DNA of 12,828 bases from DATAYF01 sp036272735 (GTDB lineage Bacteria; Chloroflexota; Ktedonobacteria; Ktedonobacterales; Ktedonobacteraceae): assembly GCA_036272735.1 (NCBI GenBank), contig DATAYF010000366.1, forward strand, positions 1-12,828, in the 5' to 3' direction. Position numbers and translations under genes: made by a program. This document shows positions 8,224 to 12,828 of the stretch, in pieces (within the stretch, counting starts at the first letter, position 1; every line of letters starts with the position of its first letter). The notes under the pieces were generated by a model. That model saw nothing but the letters and a program-made list of their open reading frames with translations, made no database searches and was not told where the DNA came from.

Positions 8224-8242
8224 GGGTACTCCAAAAGTACCC
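8224..8242. promoter_or_regulatory. Inverted repeat in fadD leader, candidate operator
   Basis: GGGTACT (8224-8230) and AGTACCC (8236-8242) are perfect 7-base inverted repeats separated by five bases. They lie in the untranslated leader between the predicted start of transcription (about 8286) and the fadD ribosome site. The 12-base centre spacing suits a dimeric helix-turn-helix regulator. In the RNA it would be a short hairpin, eight bases from the ribosome site. Which of the two roles applies cannot be decided from sequence. Confidence 0.4.
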
Positions 8243-8292
8243 AGAACGACAACTCCGTCGCCTCTACAAGCAACAACATCCCCATTACTGCA

Positions 8293-8321
8293 ATTATAAA
8301 AGGCAGGGGCATGAATGTGAA
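8293..8321 (-). promoter_or_regulatory. fadD operon promoter
   Basis: On the minus strand, TTCACA (8316-8321) is separated by exactly 17 bases from a perfect TATAAT (8293-8298). This is five of six and six of six matches to the housekeeping sigma consensus at ideal spacing. Transcription should start near 8286, giving a leader of about 85 bases that contains the GGGTACT/AGTACCC inverted repeat. No comparable promoter was seen inside the operon, so the five genes are probably cotranscribed from here. Confidence 0.75.
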
Positions 8322-8529
8322 GGTTGCCAGCTAACATTTTTTAAGGCATAATAAGCAAGTAGCTAACGGCACGATGTCCTTATTCCGAAAACCAACGCCA
8401 CTGTCGTGGCTAGCGCTGCGCGCTCAGGTTTTCGCATAGGTAGTATATGGTGGTTAACCAATGTTGGAACTATCGGGTCTTTCCCGGCATTCAAATGAAT
8501 GGGTATGGGGAAGTAGTTAAGCAGGTTGA
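8322..8529. promoter_or_regulatory. Divergent regulatory region with several palindromes
   Basis: This is the non-coding part between the fadD promoter and the regulator gene. It holds GCCAC-TGTC-GTGGC (8397-8410), a perfect TGGTTAACCA palindrome (8451-8460), CGGG-TCTTT-CCCG (8474-8486) and CATTCA-AA-TGAATG (8488-8501). The last two lie within 60 bases of the regulator start, where an autoregulatory operator would sit. I found no convincing -35/-10 pair for the plus strand, so the regulator promoter stays unplaced; it may need an activator or another sigma factor. Confidence 0.4.
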
Positions 8530-9321
8530 ATGATGACAATTGAGAACACCGTCGATTTCGCGCACCTGATCGCCTATTTTCGGCAGCAACATGGCATGTC
8601 GCAGGGACAACTCGCGCAAGCGACGCGGCTGTCACGTACGTATGTCTACCATTTGGAGACGGGGCAGCGTATCAATCCTTCCCCGCACGTTGTACAGAAT
8701 ATTGCCCGCGCGCTGGAATTGCAGGTCGATGAGCGGCAACGTTTGTATGATGCCTATACACAATTGACCGGCAATTTAATCGATACTGAGCAGTTCGAGA
8801 GCACACTGCTGGATCTAGGCGACCTGGCGAGTCTGCTGGTGCACAACACTGCCTATCCAGCGCACTCGCTTGATCGCTTATGGTACCTGCACTCCTGGAA
8901 CGAGGCTGCCATCACGCTGTTTGAGACACAGGCGGAGGCGGAGGCGGGGCGTCAATTGCATCTGCTGGAGCTACTGTTTGATCCGCAAACGCGGCGGCGC
9001 TTCCACGGTTGGGAGAACCTGGCCCGCCGCCTGGTCAGCGATTTTTTGTACAATACGCGCACGATAACGCATCTGCCGGAATACAAGGCGTTGTGGCGGC
9101 AATTGCGCGAGTATCCTGAATTCAAGCGCATCGCAGCGGCGGCATACCCACGTGGCAAACCAGTCCCCTCGTTCGTCTTTCAAATCCAGCATAGCCACCT
9201 GGGCCGTGTGACATTGCGCACGGCAACGACGGTATTTACCGGCATTCACAGCTACTCGATGGTCAGCTACGTGCCGGGCGACCAGCAAACCCTGAATATT
9301 TACCGCACCTATGGTTGGTGA
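8530..9321 (+). CDS. XRE-family regulator with MmyB/MltR-like ligand-binding domain
   Basis: This is a one-component DNA-binding regulator of 263 residues. Residues about 11-65 form an XRE/Cro helix-turn-helix: LIAYFRQQHGMSQGQLA, then RLSRTYVYHLETGQR as the second and recognition helices. Residues about 95-260 match the MmyB-like ligand-binding (MltR_LBD, PAS-like) pattern: P-x-R-like start, WNEAAITLF, LLELLFDP, a GWENLAR segment, and a C-terminal beta part ending in YRTYGW. Established knowledge, from memory: the Chloroflexus aurantiacus member of this family was crystallised with a fatty acid in the pocket. Divergent to the beta-oxidation operon, this protein plausibly senses fatty acid or acyl-CoA and controls it; that link is inference. 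The start is one of two adjacent ATGs (8530, 8533) behind a short AGG. Activator or repressor cannot be told. Confidence 0.85.
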   Translation: MMTIENTVDFAHLIAYFRQQHGMSQGQLAQATRLSRTYVYHLETGQRINPSPHVVQNIARALELQVDERQRLYDAYTQLTGNLIDTEQFESTLLDLGDLASLLVHNTAYPAHSLDRLWYLHSWNEAAITLFETQAEAEAGRQLHLLELLFDPQTRRRFHGWENLARRLVSDFLYNTRTITHLPEYKALWRQLREYPEFKRIAAAAYPRGKPVPSFVFQIQHSHLGRVTLRTATTVFTGIHSYSMVSYVPGDQQTLNIYRTYGW

Positions 9322-9383
9322 ATGATCTTGCAAGCATTTCTTCAACCCTGACGCTGAACCTGCGTAGATTATTGAGAAGACTT

Positions 9384-9412
9384 TTGAAAATCGGCAATGA
9401 TGAACGTTTACT
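9384..9412 (+). promoter_or_regulatory. Possible promoter of the zinc-ribbon/FHA gene
   Basis: TTGAAA (9384-9389) is followed after 17 bases by TTTACT (9407-9412), five of six and four of six consensus matches at ideal spacing. It lies in the 143-base gap after the regulator, about 53 bases before the next ATG. No terminator was seen between the two genes, so read-through from the regulator is also possible. Confidence 0.35.
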
Positions 9413-9464
9413 CCTATAGAAGAGATCAGTACAGCCAAACATACCATAACGCGGAGGATACAGG

Positions 9465-11090
9465 ATGGATGCCCGTTTCTATAATTCGGATCAAATAGAT
9501 ATTGAGCGACTCGCTCGTGATCTCGTCAATGCTTACCAGGCGCAGGGCTATCAGGCGCAGCAGATTGGTACCAAAGATCAGATGCTGGTTCAGCTCAAGC
9601 GTGGCGGAGACTTCGAGGCTATTATCGGCATGCAGGCGGCGCTCTCACTCAACTTGCAGCGCACGTCGGGTGGCGTACTGGCGACAATTGGTCAACAGCG
9701 CTGGATCGATAAAGCCGCCGTGGGAGCCGTGGGCTTGATCGGCGCGGTGGTGCTATGGCCGCTGGCGATAACGGCGGGCGTCGGTGCGTTCCGCCAGGCG
9801 AGCATGGGCAACCAGGTGCTCAACATGGTCGATGGCCTGGTACGCCAGCAGGTGCCGAGCATGCAGGCTGGCCCGATCCCGTACAACGTAATGCCGTTGA
9901 TACAGCAGCAGTCAGCTCCCCCAATGTCAAATCCATTCAATACGCCGCCCAGGATGGCACCTCAAGGGGAACCATACTACACACCAGCACCAGCAACCCA
10001 GGCACCCACGTATCAACCAGCGCCGTTCGCCCCTGGCGGTCAGTTGCGGTGCGCAAATTGTAATACTCCGTATGAGGTAGGCGACACCTTCTGCACAGGA
10101 TGTGGGCAATCATTGACGCCGCCGCGCTTGTATTGCAACAAGTGTAATTCTGAGATGAAACCGGGCGCGGCATTTTGTCCCAAGTGTGGTTCGTCCTCGT
10201 TTAGCGCTGTTTCAGCCCAGGCCCAGCGGCAGGCTCCACAAACGCCGCCGCAGACACCAGCGCCAATGGTGACGTACAAACATACACAGCCATCGCTCGT
10301 GCCGCCACCCGCGCAGCAACAGCCGCCGGTTCCGTTCTACACACCACCGGCCACACCCACGTATACGCCGCCCAAACAGCCCAGCACGCCGCCTCCGGTG
10401 CCCACTCAGCCAGCGCAGGTGACCAATCCCGTGCAGCCCGAACCATACGTCCCGCCAACAACGCAGACGCCACAGGTTGTGCCACAACCTAAGGTGACGT
10501 TGACGCCTGGACAAAAGAAGGAGACGCACGCCGTGCCGCCGCCGCGCCCGCAAAAGGTCTATTACACGCCATCCAACCAGGCGGCACAACAGGCCACGAA
10601 CGCTGACCAGCCAACGGTTCCAGCGCAGCCTGCACAACCGCAATCATTGGCTCAGGACGCGACGCAACAACAGGCTCCATATTACACACCACCATCCATC
10701 AATACGCAACCGACGATGCCGGAGCAACCGTTACAGGCGCGCCCCGCACCATCCGTCGAGAACACTGCTCTCTGGGGAACCTTGATTTTGAGCAATGGCG
10801 AGCGCGTCCAACTCAAAGGTGAGCACGCGGTAATCGGGCGGCGCGACCACGACATCGACGAAGGCTTGCAGGCGGATGTGGACCTGAGCAAGCAGCAAGG
10901 GGCCGATACGATTTCGCGCCTGCACGCCACCATCGAGCATATCGGCAGCACCTTCGTGCTCACCGACCTGAATAGCACGAACGCTACGCGCGTCAACAAC
11001 AAGCGCCTGGAACCCGACAAGCCCACACCGCTCAACGACGGCGACACCTTGCAGTTCGGCAAAGTGACCTGCACCTTCAAAAAGTTGTAG
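9465..11090 (+). CDS. Double zinc-ribbon and FHA-domain protein with Pro/Gln-rich linkers
   Basis: The 541-residue protein has four parts. Residues 1-75 are a compact domain that I do not recognise by name. Residues 83-108 are hydrophobic (AAVGAVGLIGAVVLWPLAITAGVGAF) and could touch or span the membrane. Residues 196-241 hold four CxxC pairs (196/199, 210/213, 224/227, 238/241), each ten residues from the next, forming a double zinc ribbon. After a long Pro/Gln/Thr-rich linker, residues 437-541 are an FHA domain with GRR (458-460), SRLHA (484-488) and NSTN (503-506), the phosphothreonine-binding residues. It therefore probably reads Ser/Thr-kinase signalling. The linker carries five YTP motifs. 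GGAGGA lies six bases before the ATG. The gene is followed by a strong hairpin. The job and partner are unknown, and nothing shows a link to the fad genes. Confidence 0.85.
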   Translation: MDARFYNSDQIDIERLARDLVNAYQAQGYQAQQIGTKDQMLVQLKRGGDFEAIIGMQAALSLNLQRTSGGVLATIGQQRWIDKAAVGAVGLIGAVVLWPLAITAGVGAFRQASMGNQVLNMVDGLVRQQVPSMQAGPIPYNVMPLIQQQSAPPMSNPFNTPPRMAPQGEPYYTPAPATQAPTYQPAPFAPGGQLRCANCNTPYEVGDTFCTGCGQSLTPPRLYCNKCNSEMKPGAAFCPKCGSSSFSAVSAQAQRQAPQTPPQTPAPMVTYKHTQPSLVPPPAQQQPPVPFYTPPATPTYTPPKQPSTPPPVPTQPAQVTNPVQPEPYVPPTTQTPQVVPQPKVTLTPGQKKETHAVPPPRPQKVYYTPSNQAAQQATNADQPTVPAQPAQPQSLAQDATQQQAPYYTPPSINTQPTMPEQPLQARPAPSVENTALWGTLILSNGERVQLKGEHAVIGRRDHDIDEGLQADVDLSKQQGADTISRLHATIEHIGSTFVLTDLNSTNATRVNNKRLEPDKPTPLNDGDTLQFGKVTCTFKKL

Positions 11091-11111
11091 TGTTCTGCCA
11101 CTGCCCTTACT

Positions 11112-11127
11112 CATAACAATGGTTATG
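11112..11127. repeat. Small hairpin downstream of the FHA gene
   Basis: CATAAC (11112-11117) and GTTATG (11122-11127) pair across a four-base loop, 22 bases after the FHA stop codon and directly before the large palindrome. It has no T-run of its own. Confidence 0.4.
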
Positions 11128-11131
11128 GGAA

Positions 11132-11201
11132 ATGCTGCATAGATGCCTATTGATGGTATCCGAGACCATCAATAGGCATCTCTGCAGCATGGGAACTTTT
11201 T
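11132..11201 (+). terminator. Very long hairpin with T-run, terminator of the FHA gene
   Basis: Two 26-base arms (11132-11157 and 11165-11190) pair with a single mismatch (T at 11140 against C at 11182) around a seven-base loop. Five T residues follow at 11197-11201, six bases past the stem, on the plus strand only. Downstream of a gene this reads as a terminator. The stem is much longer than most intrinsic terminators, and a direct repeat ATGGGAA flanks it (11125-11131 and 11189-11195). That suggests it arrived as a small palindromic insertion. Confidence 0.6.
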
Positions 11202-11334
11202 GTCTCGTCACAGCGTCCTACTTTCAGGCATCTTCATAAATATCGGGAACGTACAATGTTCTGACTAGCAAACGCCATAATCTGGCTGGCCGTGTAGTGC
11301 AAGTTTTATTGAACATTTGAAAGGCCGTGACGCG

Positions 11335-12828
11335 ATGAAAGAAACTCCTCCTGAATACTCAGATGATCCCGCACCAGAACCTGCGCATCCTCGATGTACG
11401 CTGAGAGCATTTGCTCTCAAGCTAGGCATCCCTATCCTCATCATATGTGTAGTGCTTGGCGGATTTTTTGTGCTCATTACGCATCGCCAACCTGCCGCAC
11501 ATGGCTTAACGGGCGGTTCTCGCCATGCCAATGCGACACCCTCATCTGTCCCTCCTACCACACCTGATAGTGTCAATTACGCTGGTATTCAAAAAGTAGA
11601 CATTGTGCAATCCACTCTATACGAAACTGATGACGCTCACTACTTATACGCGATGAACATGCGTAATGGAGCTACAACACGCTATCATTTTGATCGTATG
11701 GCTCCTTCGTTCAGCATGGATCATACGACGTTCTACGTGATACTGGATAACAACGTTGTCGCTGGCAAAATGGGCAGTGACGTGCAGGCGTGGCACCTGG
11801 GTGCTGGTGCCCCTTCGCTCCTTTGGAGCCATCATCAACAGGACTGCTGTACTCCCGGTGCTATTGCGGTTGCCAATGGCGTTGTGTATACTTTTGCGGG
11901 TGGCGGCATCGGCGCTATCTCTGCACTGCGCGCCAGCAACGGCACGCTGCTCTGGAACTATCCCACAAATGGTCCTGCCGGAATGTTCCTGACGGTCGCC
12001 AATGGCGTCCTCTATGCTGGTATGGATGGTTCGCGAAGTGGCGTTTCTGCATTGAACGCGACAACGGGCAAGCTCCTATGGAACTTTCAACAGTTTGGTC
12101 AAGTGTTGTCTGCCCCGGTCGTCGTCAACGGGATCGTCTATAGCGGTGCCTCGGATCGCACGCTTAGCGCGTTCAACGGCGGGACCGGTGCACTGCTCTG
12201 GCGCTATGTTGTCGATTACGCGATCATTACGCCGCCAGTCGTGAGCAACGGCGTCATCTACGTTGGCACGGCTGACAATTCCGTCTTTGCGCTGCGGGCG
12301 AACAATGGTTCCCTGCTGTGGCATCAACGCGTCGATAAATTGTTCTCGCCGTTCCCCAATGTCCCTGGACGCTTCTTTGGGGTGTTTGTTGGTGCGGTCA
12401 ATAATGGTATGGTGTATGTTGGCTCGGAGGATGGGTACATGTGTGCGTTACGAGCCAGTGATGGTAGCTTGCTCTGGCATCGCCAATTTGCAGGACTGGT
12501 CATTTCTCCATTTGCCATAGCGAACAACCTTATCTACATCTCCTCGCAAGGTACCAATGGCGGTCAAAGTCCCATTTATGCCCTGCAAGCGAGCGACGGT
12601 AGCCTGGTCTGGCGCGCCCCGGCTAATGTGCCTGCACCAACAACTTCATCGGCCCAAACAAAAATACCCAGAGGTAATGGTATGATTCCGCTCACGAGAA
12701 GTGGTACTCCCGCGTTTACCGTGGCCGATGTCAAACAATACTTCAAGACGCATCCGATACTTACGACCGCTGGCAAACCAGGGACACTCGTCAAAGTCGC
12801 CTTCATGGCCAGCAAACAGGCCAGCACG
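11335..12828 (+). CDS. Membrane-anchored PQQ-like beta-propeller protein, incomplete at window end
   Basis: An open frame of 498 codons runs off the window without a stop. Residues 1-29 are hydrophilic. Residues 31-49 (IPILIICVVLGGFFVLI and flanks) form one membrane anchor, probably with the C-terminal part outside. Residues 55-80 are a Thr/Ser/Pro linker. Residues about 150-430 hold repeats of the type AL-x-A-x-x-G-x-LLW at 197, 239, 279, 319, 371 and 416, with a weaker one near 152. That makes about seven blades of a PQQ/YncE-like propeller, 40-52 residues apart. From about 460 a different domain begins (FTVADVKQYF...), cut by the window end. The ATG at 11335 has AAAGG about ten bases upstream. 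Such propellers often bind partners or assemble complexes; binding of PQQ itself is not shown. No catalytic residues are recognisable. Its 244-base upstream gap holds the terminator but no convincing promoter. Confidence 0.8.
   Translation, partial: MKETPPEYSDDPAPEPAHPRCTLRAFALKLGIPILIICVVLGGFFVLITHRQPAAHGLTGGSRHANATPSSVPPTTPDSVNYAGIQKVDIVQSTLYETDDAHYLYAMNMRNGATTRYHFDRMAPSFSMDHTTFYVILDNNVVAGKMGSDVQAWHLGAGAPSLLWSHHQQDCCTPGAIAVANGVVYTFAGGGIGAISALRASNGTLLWNYPTNGPAGMFLTVANGVLYAGMDGSRSGVSALNATTGKLLWNFQQFGQVLSAPVVVNGIVYSGASDRTLSAFNGGTGALLWRYVVDYAIITPPVVSNGVIYVGTADNSVFALRANNGSLLWHQRVDKLFSPFPNVPGRFFGVFVGAVNNGMVYVGSEDGYMCALRASDGSLLWHRQFAGLVISPFAIANNLIYISSQGTNGGQSPIYALQASDGSLVWRAPANVPAPTTSSAQTKIPRGNGMIPLTRSGTPAFTVADVKQYFKTHPILTTAGKPGTLVKVAFMASKQAST

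Noticed and set aside
8488..8501. CATTCA-AA-TGAATG as a Bacillus FadR-type operator
   Set aside because: The half-sites resemble those of the FadR operator (TGAATGA...TCATTCA) but are in the opposite order with different spacing. No TetR-type FadR gene is present here.
10212..10643. Minus-strand Arg/Trp/Leu-rich open frame opposite the Pro-rich linker
   Set aside because: It is the complement of low-complexity Pro/Gln/Thr codons in a well-supported plus-strand gene.
9975..10710. Possible DNA-level tandem repeat or CRISPR-like array in the Pro/Gln-rich region
   Set aside because: Repetition is at the level of amino-acid composition (YTPP, PAQP) with irregular spacing. There are no regular spacers or identical DNA units.
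11252..11281. TACAAT or CATAAT as -10 box for the propeller gene
   Set aside because: Neither has an acceptable -35 box 16-18 bases upstream, so no promoter is claimed.

Overview
The window looks like a chromosomal segment of a multicellular, spore-forming Chloroflexota bacterium (Ktedonobacteria-like). This is inferred from three kinds of gene: an XRE regulator with an MmyB/MltR-type ligand domain, a large zinc-ribbon/FHA protein with a Pro/Gln-rich linker, and a membrane-anchored PQQ-type beta-propeller. The lineage is an inference; no marker gene such as rRNA is present.

Layout. Positions 1-528 hold no intact gene. They contain a degraded transposase fragment on the minus strand, a stem-loop that may be the end of another insertion sequence, and the terminator of the next operon. 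Positions 529-8200 form one five-gene minus-strand operon, transcribed fadD, fadE, a MaoC-type hydratase, fadA, fadN. It is a nearly complete fatty-acid beta-oxidation module: FadD activates the acid to acyl-CoA, FadE makes the 2-enoyl-CoA, FadN hydrates it and oxidises the 3-hydroxyacyl-CoA, and FadA cleaves off acetyl-CoA. A small hotdog-fold hydratase sits in the middle. FadN, FadA and FadE resemble the products of the Bacillus fadNAE operon, but here the order of transcription is reversed. A clear sigma-A/sigma-70-type promoter (TTCACA-17-TATAAT) lies 93 bases upstream of fadD.

Positions 8201-8529 are a divergent regulatory region rich in short palindromes. On its other side, reading plus, is an XRE-family regulator whose C-terminal domain resembles the MltR/MmyB ligand-binding domain. 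The one structurally studied Chloroflexus member was, as I recall, found with a fatty acid bound. The regulator is therefore a good candidate for a fatty-acid sensor controlling the operon, and this is the most interesting hypothesis here.

Positions 9465-11090 encode the zinc-ribbon/FHA protein, a probable phosphothreonine-reading scaffold. It is followed by a 59-base near-perfect palindrome bounded by a direct repeat. The palindrome looks both like a transcription terminator and like a small palindromic mobile element. From 11335 to the window end runs an incomplete gene for a membrane-anchored extracytoplasmic beta-propeller protein.
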